From an uncultured Massilia sp. (lineage in GTDB: Bacteria; Pseudomonadota; Gammaproteobacteria; Burkholderiales; Burkholderiaceae), in assembly GCA_946481275.1 (NCBI GenBank), contig CAMLMV010000025.1:33564-97563 (forward strand): DNA of 64,000 nt. Reading direction: 5' to 3'. The notes below the pieces were generated by a model. That model was not told the origin of the DNA and did not search any database. It saw only the letters and a program-made list of their open reading frames with translations. Positions 37,301 through 45,079 of this stretch are shown here, piece after piece; position 1 is the stretch's first letter, and each line of letters starts with the position of its first letter. Position numbers and translations under genes: made by a program.

Positions 37301-38407
37301 GTAGGGCGGACGCTGGCCGGACGCGTCGACCACCATGCGCGTCCGTTGCGGCAGCATGGCGGTGGCGGTATCTCCCGTGCGCGTGACGCCGATCGGCTGG
37401 TTGCCGGGACCGTAGAAGCGGACCGAGACGCCGATCGGCGCGCCCTGGTTGATGACGGAGACGTCGAAATCTCCCGTGATGCCGGGCGTGTTCCCGAGCC
37501 CGATCAGCAGGTTGCTGGCGCCGGCCGACACGGCGATGTCGTTCATGCCGTGCGGCGCCACGAACAGGCGCACGACGGGCAGGTACAGGCCGGTCCAGTT
37601 CTCGTCGTAGCCGAACTGCGCCAGCACCTCGGGCGGCGTGTAGCCGTCCGACAGGTCCAGCACGGCGCTGCGGAAGCCGAAGCCGACGACATTCGAATCG
37701 CCGATGAACGCATAGGGCGGCGTCATCGTGATCAGTTCGGCCGTACCGAGGTCGCTGCCGTCGTCCAGGCTGGACGCGCCCAGGCTCAGGAGGTTGAAGG
37801 CGAGGACCCCGGCCGCATCCTGCGACAGCTGCATGCGCAGCTTGGGCAGGGTGAATGACACGACCGTGTTGGCCGGGTCGCGTTCCAGCAGGCCGTCCGA
37901 CTCGCGCAATTTGGCGCCCTTCAGCATGGGCGGGCGCAGCACGACCGTCGTGAGCAGCATGTCGAGCGTGAACTGGGCGCCGGGGTAGTCCGAGACGGGC
38001 ATGTCGATCGGCAGCGTGTCGATCACGTTGAACACGTCGGTCGTGGTCGCCGGCACGCCGGTTGCGGCCGCGATGATCGGGGAGCCGGTGCGCGGGACGA
38101 ACAGTTCGAAGGCGATCTGCGTGTCCTGGATGTCGATCCATGGATCGCGCCGCGTCGGATCGTCCTGTGGATGCAGGCCGCCGGCGGTGGCCTCGACGGT
38201 GAGGCGTGCGTTCGGCAGGTCGAGTACGGGACGCGCGGACACGGCGAACTTGGCCATGCCGCGGATCGTGGTGCCTTCGGCCGCGCCGGTTGCCTCGTAG
38301 TGGTCGACATAGATGGCACCCAGCGCCGCCTGCCAATCGCCCAGCGTCGTGCCGAGCAATTGGTAGGGCGAGACCAGGTCGAGCAGCGAAAGAGGGAAAG
38401 CGGGCAT
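31313..38407 (-). CDS. Giant-operon protein 1 (2364 aa) with a central OmpA-like domain and long beta-rich body
   Basis: A 2364-residue protein beginning MPAFPLSLLDLVSPYQLLGT, with no signal peptide or transmembrane helix. Residues about 1-570 are beta-rich. Residues about 580-690 look like an OmpA C-terminal (peptidoglycan-binding-like) domain: AGSTIEITGWASNEDDPNDV, then YNFLLSRRRAEAFAHIIRAA, then TLLGRGPVGSSD. Residues about 730-1430 are a run of alternating-polarity beta strands (AVSANVEIGGITLLTIPRKS; GVFVALELELPVAIPLGGSG; FMLELPGPRILLMMKARLL). It may belong to the large DUF6603-like group, but I cannot verify this. A CWRC motif lies near 1634. The C-terminal 900 residues are modular and unrecognised. 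It is the first gene of the three-gene operon, with 350 bases of AT-rich DNA upstream. Confidence 0.7.
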   Translation of the reverse strand: MPAFPLSLLDLVSPYQLLGTTLGDWQAALGAIYVDHYEATGAAEGTTIRGMAKFAVSARPVLDLPNARLTVEATAGGLHPQDDPTRRDPWIDIQDTQIAFELFVPRTGSPIIAAATGVPATTTDVFNVIDTLPIDMPVSDYPGAQFTLDMLLTTVVLRPPMLKGAKLRESDGLLERDPANTVVSFTLPKLRMQLSQDAAGVLAFNLLSLGASSLDDGSDLGTAELITMTPPYAFIGDSNVVGFGFRSAVLDLSDGYTPPEVLAQFGYDENWTGLYLPVVRLFVAPHGMNDIAVSAGASNLLIGLGNTPGITGDFDVSVINQGAPIGVSVRFYGPGNQPIGVTRTGDTATAMLPQRTRMVVDASGQRPPYTFTAKLDGSALAPVAPSMPNVFDVDLGGDGAGSIVVSAASGGGAPAQLTIAAGPRTGSTKPGTPVVAEAQFNTDSITRDGTPVGAPPFRLKARNNSSITITLDPPNPATGWKVRKPPAAPAVSKPTGEECTIELGPNESAEVEATTPDVGAGPETISAYFRFDRPTNLQLPEHDPTIGIDYVAGLPGTVGPTPTADVTKPANSSTGPAATDAPESPFTGSPVGSTYAARLDRVPAGSTIEITGWASNEDDPNDVDYNFLLSRRRAEAFAHIIRAAAPGKNFNFTLLGRGPVGSSDLDTRRTNWRAEARLPAAPLSGTVTRGTVSRGDTTVPQIPDNTPDPAPAQPTPPSWFRALGAKVRIVRDEFVAVEVFGEFDINTPSEQFIQQNGGDPGMEPVLRGMGSNPMDGVVKARIVFQIDNATGDWSALAYLGADPADKDGLVMTGQLPGQPLLAEGNFGRNLLGMTALFAPLLDAAAPANPASGDMVPAVLAVGGVALATGLAQAGYFNVERVVLWGGEIAVRKRANGTEVAILGDIETAVSANVEIGGITLLTIPRKSPLSVRYKAIGMRFGNTPGERDFQFRPVFDSSRGYSIDLTSGGGITVPDPLGQFIKILGARVARTNPLSFEFDLGLNADLGVVTFDRARVRLKFAEEGGVAGVELTAFGAGVNIPGVLVGKGSFELGEEVGGAIDLQLVPIDTRVRAVLKVTHVGGRTGVFVALELELPVAIPLGGSGLGIYGFLGMFAMHYARDEDGLTGPTIALDWLKNRADGNPTNPDAWKGNPDHWAFGVGATIGTMGSSVVFNLKGVFMLELPGPRILLMMKARLLQPMPALKDKNAEGNLLAVIDLDAGRGTLTIGIVADYTIDPLIKIRVPIEAFFNLKKGEDWHLYLGQRSDPIQCTILSVIDASGYLMLSGNGLPAYPDAGLPQVYGFAIGTGLRAAFTWGSVPARLYLRIGAGFDAVLGFDPFRLAGRLYVRGELVLFILSISAYAELDVDVGENVLPDGRRERISKIDGEICGEVDLFFFTIKGCVDFHLGATNVPKLPAPPLVRDLKLVSRSPALVMGTGTDRLVDGAIGTATEGGTTDKTPVVPIDAIPVLMLSVPPVDDGLTVFGSAPLNHPGAAENGWQQQGKNWVRYEITKVELVGPIGDGDKPSVWWTLKNPIDPASAQLEVQLALLAWTPNATPKAFTRSEYQEETIRERWGTVCHKAAPATSVLWTFRYEQLGPSKDGWIVDGEAWPDPPDTVRSRAPVTTLEVTECWRCGIDLVDRKRGIDPAFVTGTPAPCPRETKPTPQPVPGTVDPTTGVPRRAVREQVAQVAGIKRIDTLPAARLTWAATAAKLQAGQPLSRAELATSAVHLAAAATSPTEPQRCEAKVLASPLNDDGRVIALGNPADEKAVKQAWKVLGFRPPELFNGIVLHSGEVAAGRLLLFVLSTLVRKENVLVRQRAKDGTLLAEQAVTLADVVPTKPVPPEWMSAAGPWRDDVQLAAGYLAALGGTTSTQGNKAYLPVIVEIKGADKVHTIEIGQSMRDPIRPEEQRLLMRPYYLAVAEFMHAEEIARHDWDETTTTRNHGAVEAALSDDACGHALLAPDTAYQVEVEWKVQTSDQDTRPTAAETADIDGTTESRVYHFRTDDEAPKKLDPWVLMTLPEEGESHVFGQEPLSFVFATNDVSQLYAAYGKKLQVRIKAASFRRPVSTPSVPHPFPINADTLDDVKGGLLSPWEESVREVLQEDGGKPCVDFEAETVRHSKVTVPIPLDPYTDYVVDIESVDEDAPENTVGDRVLRRSFSTSAYGTLGEFANTFLGTRPEHRYVEPGRIAALSSTFASHAPQGSELDEAMITAGLGPMGTPTAPRVVALWEQPDPAQPPQPVAVIVDSPEPLHRTRLVPIKVTDPVPSAPERYEMLPATWLQLAQMPGTPDLIQRVIPAPGGQRAIVILKPGSRGADGLALGLKRERFADRPYLFDATWPADPVKITYVSLLSAPWEEQA

Positions 38408-38756
38408 TGCGGTCTCCTTCAGACGTCGATGACCCGTACGGGCGGCACGAGGCCTCTCGCACGATGAGATTCGAAAACGGCGGCGAATGTTTTGGAAGTA
38501 CGGCGTACGAGCCCCGGCCGCGCGAAAGTGGGCCGGGAAGAAGTGTGTTTTTATTCTTGAAGCGGGGTCGACTGGAGATAATTTAAACGCAATTTTGTTA
38601 AATCACAAGCGGTCGGTTGCAAAATTTTCGTAAATATGTTTGTTGCGTATTCAAGCGGAATAAGAGAGTAGACGCGACGACAGAAGCTTGATCGGGGGCA
38701 AGAGGGGTGGGCTGCAATTAACACTTCTTGCAACTAATTCTAAGGTCTCGGACGAG
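38408..38756 (-). promoter_or_regulatory. AT-rich upstream region of the giant operon
   Basis: A 349-bp gap between the PAAR stop and the giant-operon start, distinctly AT-richer than the operon, with no credible gene. On the minus strand TTGTGA (38608-38603) and TAAATT (38585-38580) are 17 bases apart, a plausible sigma-70 promoter about 170 bases before ATG 38407. No operator or terminator for the PAAR operon could be identified. Confidence 0.35.
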
Positions 38757-39014
38757 TCATATAGACGAGATCAGCTTGGCGCCGCATGCGGTGAGGTCTT
38801 GATCGTATGCGACCCGTTTGCCGTGGTGCCTGCGCGAGTCGGCGCCAGGGTGGATGGAAAACTTACCCTTACATTGGGGGCAATACGTCGAGTCGCCTTC
38901 TAGAGCGACCTGCTTGCCGAGCACGGTGAAATCCTGTGCCGCCGAAATGACCTCTCCGCCGTGGGTGGTTTTGTCGCCGAGGCGAATGACACCCCGTCCT
39001 TTTTGGTCTTTCAT
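38757..39014 (-). CDS. PAAR-domain spike-tip protein (type VI secretion)
   Basis: An 85-residue protein, essentially a single PAAR domain: GVIRLGDKTTHGGEVISA, then DFTVLGKQVALEGDSTYCPQ, CKGKFSI and the late C-G. The THGG turn, the CPQC pair and the C-terminal cysteine/histidines suit the zinc site at the tip of the PAAR cone that sharpens the VgrG spike. ATG 39014 is preferred because GAGGG lies 6-10 bases upstream; an in-frame GTG at 39038 overlaps the phospholipase stop. It is the last gene of the vgrG operon and should cap the spike and help deliver the neighbouring phospholipase. Confidence 0.9.
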   Translation of the reverse strand: MKDQKGRGVIRLGDKTTHGGEVISAAQDFTVLGKQVALEGDSTYCPQCKGKFSIHPGADSRRHHGKRVAYDQDLTACGAKLISSI

Positions 39015-39034
39015 ATTGCCCTCGTTTGAATACA

Positions 39035-40714
39035 TCACGCGATGCTGCGCGCCATATCGGTATCCTGATTAGCGGCTACGGTATGGTCATCACTTCCAAG
39101 GAAGACCCGGCGGTAACGCCAATATCCCGTGACTTCACATTTCGGTAGATTGAACCCAGCCAGGGAGTCGTGTACGTAATCGTCAAAAAATGCAGCGAGC
39201 GCAGGTGGCGTCGGTTTTGCACGTTGGGCACGAGCAAACACATCCCGAGCTTCGGGTTCCAGAAAGGAAGTTGTCAAAAAGTCCTTTCTTGCGCCTGTAT
39301 AGAAGACATCCTTGAGCGCTGAGAAGGTTCTCTTACCCAAGCTCATGGAAGCTGAGCGCGTCATGGCAGCGGCATCATTTATCAGACGATTGTTCCACTC
39401 AAGCAGGATGTCTTTCTCGGCGCGGTCCGCGCGCTTGACCTGATTGCTCGTGTTGAAGCGATCGTGTATTTGCCACCGCCAATTGAGATACGGTTGAAGC
39501 CACTCGTAAATCGGCCGAGGTGCGACGGTTACCTCAGAAACGAAATCGGCGAAGGCTTTTGCGAGGTTGGGATGAATAGCAAACGGGTCGTAACCGCCAG
39601 AGATTGTCCGAGGTTTTTTCAGCGGAACCCCGGCCGCGACCGCGCAATCAAACATGTGGTTCAGCGGTATTTGAGATAGCTTCATCGAATCGTTTCCAAC
39701 CGCTATGCCGAGTTCGCCAGGCTGATAGCCGCCTCCGACATCGCTATGCGCACCTGGATAGACGTGCTGGATCCACCCCGCCTGCAACTTGCCGTCAACG
39801 CCAATCTCGTCCAAAGGAAAATTCCGTCTTAGCTCATGCATCGCAACCATGTGCACGCAGTTTTGGACGCAGTTCGGCAGGCGCAACGCATCGTTACTTG
39901 CCCATGCTCCATGCCCTCCGGTCGAATTCGTCACCAGTGCAGACATTCCGGACCAGAACCCCGCCGATGCGACCGTGTCAAAAATTCCTACAAAACGAAA
40001 ATGCAACGGGACACCGGCCAGACAGCCGTTGACGAGTATTTCGTTAAGCCAACTGCAGAATACTCGTGCCTCCGCAGCGCCTCTGGAAAAGCCAAAGACG
40101 TCAAGGAAACACTCGACGACACGGGGTTTTCCTTCCTTAAGTTTTGCTTCCAAATATTGTGCTTGTCGGGTCAGGAAGTCTCGGCGAATGTTGTTGCTGC
40201 CCACATTCATTTGTAAAAGGCCGCTGTGCACCCCTAGTTTGGCGAGGTGCTCTCGATCTCCACTATCGCCAACATTCAGACTATTGCGACATAATGCAAG
40301 GACAGTTTTCTCATCGAGCATGTCGCTATTGAAGCAGCGATAGTGTAAAGCGTTTAACGTTGATAGTAGACCAAAAATGACTCGTCCTTCGCAGCCCACT
40401 GCGCACCCGGTGCCTAACTTGCTTTCCTCAAGTTCTCCTATTTCCGGGAATTTTGTTCCTACACCCGGAATATAAGCGGTGTAATAGCCGGTTGACGGAT
40501 CGTCGTTGTAGGAGCTGTGTAGCCGTGCAATATTAGTGTCGGCAAGTTTTGGACGGTCACGATCTTGATTGTTGTTGGTTCCATCAAAAAAGAGGCCTAT
40601 ATTCGAGATTGCCTGGCATTTCTTAAAGTCGGGCTCATGCTCCGGCAAAACTCTTCTTATGCCACTTATCGGCGCAATTTTTGTTGGCGATACAACCACG
40701 TCAGCTCTTTTCAT
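39035..40714 (-). CDS. DUF2235 / Tle1-like type VI phospholipase effector
   Basis: A 559-residue alpha/beta hydrolase. NIGLFFDGTNNN near residue 41 is the DUF2235 opening. The nucleophile elbow GFSRGAAEAR is near 207, the acid probably the Asp of GIFDTVAS near 250, and the histidine in YPGAHSDVGGGYQPGE near 325, giving the Ser-Asp-His set of the Tle1 family of antibacterial phospholipases. It would be injected into rival cells and hydrolyse membrane phospholipids. ATG 40714 overlaps the preceding stop (ATGA) and has GGAG 7 bases upstream. No signal peptide is present, as expected for a type VI cargo. The adjacent DUF3304 gene is the likely immunity gene, the DUF4123 gene the adaptor. The third possible partner is PAAR downstream. 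A second DUF2235 protein lies at 61133. Confidence 0.9.
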   Translation of the reverse strand: MKRADVVVSPTKIAPISGIRRVLPEHEPDFKKCQAISNIGLFFDGTNNNQDRDRPKLADTNIARLHSSYNDDPSTGYYTAYIPGVGTKFPEIGELEESKLGTGCAVGCEGRVIFGLLSTLNALHYRCFNSDMLDEKTVLALCRNSLNVGDSGDREHLAKLGVHSGLLQMNVGSNNIRRDFLTRQAQYLEAKLKEGKPRVVECFLDVFGFSRGAAEARVFCSWLNEILVNGCLAGVPLHFRFVGIFDTVASAGFWSGMSALVTNSTGGHGAWASNDALRLPNCVQNCVHMVAMHELRRNFPLDEIGVDGKLQAGWIQHVYPGAHSDVGGGYQPGELGIAVGNDSMKLSQIPLNHMFDCAVAAGVPLKKPRTISGGYDPFAIHPNLAKAFADFVSEVTVAPRPIYEWLQPYLNWRWQIHDRFNTSNQVKRADRAEKDILLEWNNRLINDAAAMTRSASMSLGKRTFSALKDVFYTGARKDFLTTSFLEPEARDVFARAQRAKPTPPALAAFFDDYVHDSLAGFNLPKCEVTGYWRYRRVFLGSDDHTVAANQDTDMARSIA

Positions 40715-41331
40715 CGCCAATCTCCAAACTTCTTTCTATCACGGGCATCCTCGCGTATTAGCTCGGCAATTTCTTCCTGAGAAAATAATGCCTTGACTGC
40801 GAATCCAACGGTTGCTTGATGCGCTGCCTGCGTATCGCTGAATTGAATAGGATGCTGCTTCCCATATGGGCCGAATGGGCTAACAACGATTCGTACACCA
40901 CCTTGTGGAAAGAAATGTACCCAGAAGTGCTCTGGCTCATCATATGCTTCAACTGGCACTTGTGCATGGTAAAAACCTGCGACTTCTTCGGTTTCAGGTA
41001 ACGCAGGATCGGACGGCCTTATGATATGGCGCACCTCCCAACGGAGGTTAGCTGTCAAACCGGCACGCCATTTTCTGGGCAACATGAGGCAGCAAACCAT
41101 TGATCCTCCGCCACCACTCTCGCCGACGGCGCCCCCGCTATATTTGTCGACGTAGAACTGGGCGATCCGAAAGTCGCCTCCCATGTGATGGACGCCCGTC
41201 AAGGAAACTGGAATAAACTTGTCTACCTTGTAGTAGTTATAAACAACGGCGACGAGTGAAACAAATATTCCCATCAATAGTAATGACATGACGGGATACC
41301 AACGCAAGAAATTCGGGATCCGGATTTTCAT
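40711..41331 (-). CDS. DUF3304 membrane-anchored protein, putative immunity to the phospholipase
   Basis: A 206-residue protein with one N-terminal membrane helix (residues about 13-33, SLLLMGIFVSLVAVVYNY) and a periplasmic domain. The segment YSGGAVGESGGGGSMVCCLM followed by LPRKWRAGLTANLRWEV matches the DUF3304 signature (G-G-G-S/K-x-V-C-C-x-x-L-P-R-x-W). DUF3304 proteins commonly sit beside Tle1-type lipase genes and are thought to protect the producer in the periplasm, where the lipase acts. Start and stop codons overlap both neighbours by 4 bases. The N-terminus is an uncleaved anchor rather than a lipoprotein signal, as no lipobox is present. Confidence 0.85.
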   Translation of the reverse strand: MKIRIPNFLRWYPVMSLLLMGIFVSLVAVVYNYYKVDKFIPVSLTGVHHMGGDFRIAQFYVDKYSGGAVGESGGGGSMVCCLMLPRKWRAGLTANLRWEVRHIIRPSDPALPETEEVAGFYHAQVPVEAYDEPEHFWVHFFPQGGVRIVVSPFGPYGKQHPIQFSDTQAAHQATVGFAVKALFSQEEIAELIREDARDRKKFGDWR

Positions 41332-42230
41332 AATTCCCTTATCTCAGAATAGGTGAACTTCGGTCGGTTCATCGTCATCAGTTGTGCTTCTGAAAACTGA
41401 TTTCTTCGATCCTGCATTTCCTTGATTACTAGCTGCATTTTATTGCGAAACGCACTCGATTCATTCATCGCAAGCGAGTTTTGAATTCCGGGGGTTCGTA
41501 GAATTTCGCCGCGACTTATCAGTACCGCCTCGGTCAGGAAAAGCAAAATCAATGAATTGGAACTTTCTGCGTCACGCCATGCTTGACGCGCTGCGAGAGC
41601 CCACGCGTGTTGTTCCGCCGTGTTGCCGGGCAAGGGGCTACCATTACGCATCATTTTTACTTTGGCGATGCAGTGGTCGGGCTCACTGGCCTCGTCGAGC
41701 GCGGCTAGCTGATCGTGGTCCAGGCAAAACGGCGTTGGTGCGTTTGCAACCGGCTCGGCTGGCGGTAGTTGAATAAGCGTTCCCGAACGGTCATGAATTT
41801 CCCATCGTGAGATCGGTCCTTTCATGGTTGCCCATTGCGCTGCAGTCAGCACGGACACCAGCGGGGCGAGAACCGTGCAGTCGGCATACCTGAGCGTGAA
41901 CTGCTTACCGTCAGGAGATACGATAAAAATGAACCGGCGCAGGTGTTGGGCGATCTGTTCAACGTTCAGTTCGGTTTCGATGATCGACACGTGCAGCGAG
42001 GGTTTGCGCGCGTTCACGTAGCCCATGACCAGGTCGATGTCCCCGGCTTCATATGCGGCGTCGAGGTCAACGAGGAGTGGGCTGACCGCCAAAGCATGAT
42101 CGGGGTAGATCGGTGCAAGCCAAAACGGGCGATTTTCTGAATCAACTTCGGTGTAGCTTGCCGACACTTCCTCCAGCAATCCGTTGTCGATCAAGAGATA
42201 CGAGGATACGTTCTGGTTTCCATTATTCAT
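41328..42230 (-). CDS. DUF4123-type type VI effector adaptor
   Basis: A 300-residue cytoplasmic protein beginning with NVSSYLLIDNGLLEEVSAS, followed by PLLVDLDAAYE and LNVEQIAQHLRRFIFIVSPD, then FTLRYADCTVLAPLVSVLTA. This is the layout of DUF4123 adaptor/chaperones, which load a specific effector onto its VgrG. Its position between vgrG and the lipase supports this. The C-terminal third (from about 200) is variable and probably effector-specific. ATG 42230 overlaps the vgrG stop by 4 bases and has GGAGG 5 bases upstream, so this start is firm; longer in-frame starts lie inside vgrG. Confidence 0.82.
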   Translation of the reverse strand: MNNGNQNVSSYLLIDNGLLEEVSASYTEVDSENRPFWLAPIYPDHALAVSPLLVDLDAAYEAGDIDLVMGYVNARKPSLHVSIIETELNVEQIAQHLRRFIFIVSPDGKQFTLRYADCTVLAPLVSVLTAAQWATMKGPISRWEIHDRSGTLIQLPPAEPVANAPTPFCLDHDQLAALDEASEPDHCIAKVKMMRNGSPLPGNTAEQHAWALAARQAWRDAESSNSLILLFLTEAVLISRGEILRTPGIQNSLAMNESSAFRNKMQLVIKEMQDRRNQFSEAQLMTMNRPKFTYSEIREL

Positions 42231-44905
42231 TTCGCCTCCACCAGCGGGCTGTGCGCGCGTGCTGCCATGAGCAGACAAGGGACGCAAATGTCGTGGTGCG
42301 GCAATTCGTCAGGGAACTGCACCTGTGTCGCCTGCTTGGCAAATGTCTGGTGATCGGCGGCGTACATGTAACTGTTGCCCGTCGTTTTGCCGATGATGCC
42401 GTCGGCGCTGATCCGCAGTTCACTGCCGCCGCCATAGAGACAGACCCCTTTCCGGGCCTTGATGTTGATCCAGTCCGTCGTGCTGATCAGGTCCATCACT
42501 TTTTTTGCAAGCAGTTCGATGCTCCCGTCCTGCGCTGCAGTTTGCAAATCTCCACGCGCAGCAATCTGTTTCATGCCGCCGTCGTTCGCAAAAATGCTGA
42601 TTCCATGGGCCGCGTGTGTAGCAGTTCTTCCTCCCGTAGTGAAATGCATATCAGCCGCCGTGATGAAGTCGATATCTTTCTCGGCGCCGACAGCAAGATT
42701 CTCGTTGCTCGCCATGATGATGCCCGCCGGCCCGCTGATCGCGACGATAGGGGCACCGCCTGAACCGCTGCCTCCATCCGCGATATTGGACCCGCTGTCC
42801 AAGTGTCTAAGCTTGTCAACGAGCTGTGCCAGCTGTGGCCCATTGGCAGGATCTTTTGCATGGGTCTCCGCGAGTTTCGAAAGCTGGTCGGCAATATCGC
42901 GTAGCCCGTCAGCAAGGCCGATGAGCATTGTTCGATCCAACTGGTTGCCTCTGGCCCGATCGCTGCCCTCGGAGGTAATGAGCACGCCTTTGCCACCGCG
43001 AATCGCCACGGCGTTATCACTCCTGAGCTCGGCGCCTTCACCGCGGGGCTGGCGACGGTCATCCCTTGGATGAGTCAGCCAGCCAAGATTTAGTTGCGAG
43101 GTGCCATCGTCACTTGCGAGTTGAGCGCTGATCTCGCGTGGCGTGTCGTCAAAGCGAAGCTGGTTCGCGCGTACGCCGTGGATTTCCTGGCTACGCATAC
43201 CGGAAAGGAAACGCGTCAACGGTAGATTAGCGCGCTTGCTTAACGGGGGCGGCAGGGCGCGTCCATTGAAGAGCTGGCTGATAATAATGGGTTTGTCGGG
43301 ATCACCGCCGAGAAAAGCCACCAGAACTTCGGTTCCGACTCTGGGCAGGGTCAGGGTGCCGCATTGCGAATCGCTACTGCCAGCCCAAGTTGTTGCCACC
43401 CTTACCCAAGCGGAATCGGCGCCAGCATCCGATGGGTTGGTACTGAGGTCGTGTTGACCATCCCTCGGATATGCGGCTGGAAACCGAATCTTCACACGGC
43501 CGTATTCGTCGCAATGCACGACGTCGTTTTCCTCTCCGACGACAATGGCAGTTTGTAAGCCAGGGTCACGCAGGTCATTGCGCGGGTCGAACGATGGAAC
43601 GATTGGGATGGAGCGCCGTACAGCTTCGAAGCGCATCTGAAAAGGGGAGACGGTCCCATCTTCAGTTCTAGCGACAAGGGAACCGCAGGCAGCGTGCCAA
43701 CCATTGCACACGAACAGCCGGTGTATGCGGTCTTCCAGGCCTTTTGGCAGGTTATTTCGAGCGCTGACTTCGACCGACGTGATGACGAAATCGCGCTCGC
43801 CCTCCGGATGGCGATCGATCTCCGGGTGGTTTTTGATCGTGAAGTATTCGCCTGCGCAGAAATCCCGTACGCTTCCTTCTCCGGCGAAGTGTTTTGCGTC
43901 GAGCTCTTTACGCTGCATCCGTAGTAAGCCGAGGCGGTGCAGATCCCGATCGTCCGCGCCGAGGTGCGGCGATTCGACAATGAATTCCTGCATCCCGTTA
44001 GCCAGCTCGTTTCCCGATTCGCCTTGGTCAGCCTTGGTCGGAGCCTCGGCGAACATCCTGGGCACGTTTCCCGGCTGCTTATAATCCCAACTGAAAATGC
44101 TCGAGCTGCCCACTTGGAACTTGCGTACCGCGCGCCAACGCGTAACGGAGTCCCGCTCCTCGGTGGCGGCGTCGCGGTGATAGCGGATGACGCCAGCTGC
44201 GTTTCGCGTCAGGTCGCTCTGGTCATCGAAGAGTACAAGGGTATGCGCTGATGCGGAGTTGCTTGCCCGATTTTGTTCTCTCCAGGCCCGATTGCGACCG
44301 GGACGAAAGCACCAGGCGACGCCGGAACGGGCCAACAACCGGCGTACGAATGCAGCATCCGATTCATTGAACTGTATCGTCTGTTCGCGTTCAGGATATC
44401 TGTCGAGCCGGAACCCTGGCGCAAATTCAAAATCGAAGTTGCCGGTCAGAGCGCTGTTGAGTTGCGTCCACTCCTTTAACACGACCGTTACGATTTGCGG
44501 CCAGCTCATTCTCCGGAAGACACGTGTGTTGACCCGCTGGTCCATGAAAGCCATGGCGTCGCAGACGACGAGTTGGTAGCTGGCGATCGCGCCATCCGAA
44601 TCGCCTGCACTGGCTTGCGAAATCAGGCCACTGACCTTACGCAATTGTCTGCGGTCATTAACAAATTCAAGTGTGGCCGGTAAGCCGATAAACTCTTTCA
44701 ATGGAAGAGTGAGGGAGGTAGCAACGCAGTTGATTTCGTACTTAAATCCGCCGCAGACGGACTCCGACCCCGCGACAACCTGAGGAAGCAGAATATCTGC
44801 GGTGTGGTTCCGTTGATGGAAGAGCTTCAGCCGGATGGGTCGATGCTCCGAAGACAGCCACTTCTTCTCGCGAATGAAGTTGCCCAGTTCGTTAGCGTCT
44901 TGCAT
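42227..44905 (-). CDS. vgrG: Type VI secretion spike protein VgrG
   Basis: An 892-residue VgrG. The N-terminal gp27/gp44-like region (about 1-400) includes SDAAFVRRLLARSGVAWCFR, then CGSLVARTED. The gp5-like OB fold (about 480-590) includes NDVVHCDEYGRVKIRFPAAY, SAWVRVATTWAGSS and LPRVGTEVLVAFLGGDPDKP, then IIISQLFN. A DUF2345-type C-terminal extension (about 690-860) includes GPAGIIMASNENLAVGA, then GAEKDIDFITA. It should trimerise to form the injection spike. GGAGG lies 6 bases before the start. It heads a five-gene accessory operon (adaptor, immunity candidate, lipase, PAAR). No sheath, baseplate or membrane-complex genes lie in the window, so this is an orphan vgrG island depending on a main cluster elsewhere. 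Codon usage is less GC-rich than in flanking regions. Confidence 0.94.
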   Translation of the reverse strand: MQDANELGNFIREKKWLSSEHRPIRLKLFHQRNHTADILLPQVVAGSESVCGGFKYEINCVATSLTLPLKEFIGLPATLEFVNDRRQLRKVSGLISQASAGDSDGAIASYQLVVCDAMAFMDQRVNTRVFRRMSWPQIVTVVLKEWTQLNSALTGNFDFEFAPGFRLDRYPEREQTIQFNESDAAFVRRLLARSGVAWCFRPGRNRAWREQNRASNSASAHTLVLFDDQSDLTRNAAGVIRYHRDAATEERDSVTRWRAVRKFQVGSSSIFSWDYKQPGNVPRMFAEAPTKADQGESGNELANGMQEFIVESPHLGADDRDLHRLGLLRMQRKELDAKHFAGEGSVRDFCAGEYFTIKNHPEIDRHPEGERDFVITSVEVSARNNLPKGLEDRIHRLFVCNGWHAACGSLVARTEDGTVSPFQMRFEAVRRSIPIVPSFDPRNDLRDPGLQTAIVVGEENDVVHCDEYGRVKIRFPAAYPRDGQHDLSTNPSDAGADSAWVRVATTWAGSSDSQCGTLTLPRVGTEVLVAFLGGDPDKPIIISQLFNGRALPPPLSKRANLPLTRFLSGMRSQEIHGVRANQLRFDDTPREISAQLASDDGTSQLNLGWLTHPRDDRRQPRGEGAELRSDNAVAIRGGKGVLITSEGSDRARGNQLDRTMLIGLADGLRDIADQLSKLAETHAKDPANGPQLAQLVDKLRHLDSGSNIADGGSGSGGAPIVAISGPAGIIMASNENLAVGAEKDIDFITAADMHFTTGGRTATHAAHGISIFANDGGMKQIAARGDLQTAAQDGSIELLAKKVMDLISTTDWINIKARKGVCLYGGGSELRISADGIIGKTTGNSYMYAADHQTFAKQATQVQFPDELPHHDICVPCLLMAARAHSPLVEAK

Positions 44906-45021
44906 CGGATCCTCCCATAGTTACCTATCGGAACAAGCGAGCATTCTGGCACTTAACGCAAAGACGAAATTGAGTATTGGCAAAGCCTGTGATTAGGTCG
45001 CGAACAGCTTAGCCATGAATA

Positions 45022-45062
45022 AGAAAAGCCCGGAAGCCGAACACCGGCTCCCGGGCTCCTTT
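45022..45062 (-). terminator. Strong terminator after PEP-CTERM gene 1
   Basis: On the minus strand a long GC-rich stem AGCCCGGGAGCCG / CGGCTTCCGGGCT (one mismatch) with loop GTGTT is followed by TTTTCTTATT. It lies 18 bases after the stop at 45080. Confidence 0.85.
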
Positions 45063-45079
45063 CAGACCTTCAGGTCCGC

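Noticed and set aside
32528..37858. A 1776-codon plus-strand frame opposite the largest giant-operon gene
   Set aside because: Its translation is low-complexity (R, H, A, V, G) and has no start context. The minus strand has the coherent OmpA-like and beta domains and the overlapping operon structure.
38557..38582. TTGAAG and GATAAT on the plus strand as a promoter
   Set aside because: The spacing is only 14 bases and no plus-strand gene follows; the minus-strand pair is better placed.
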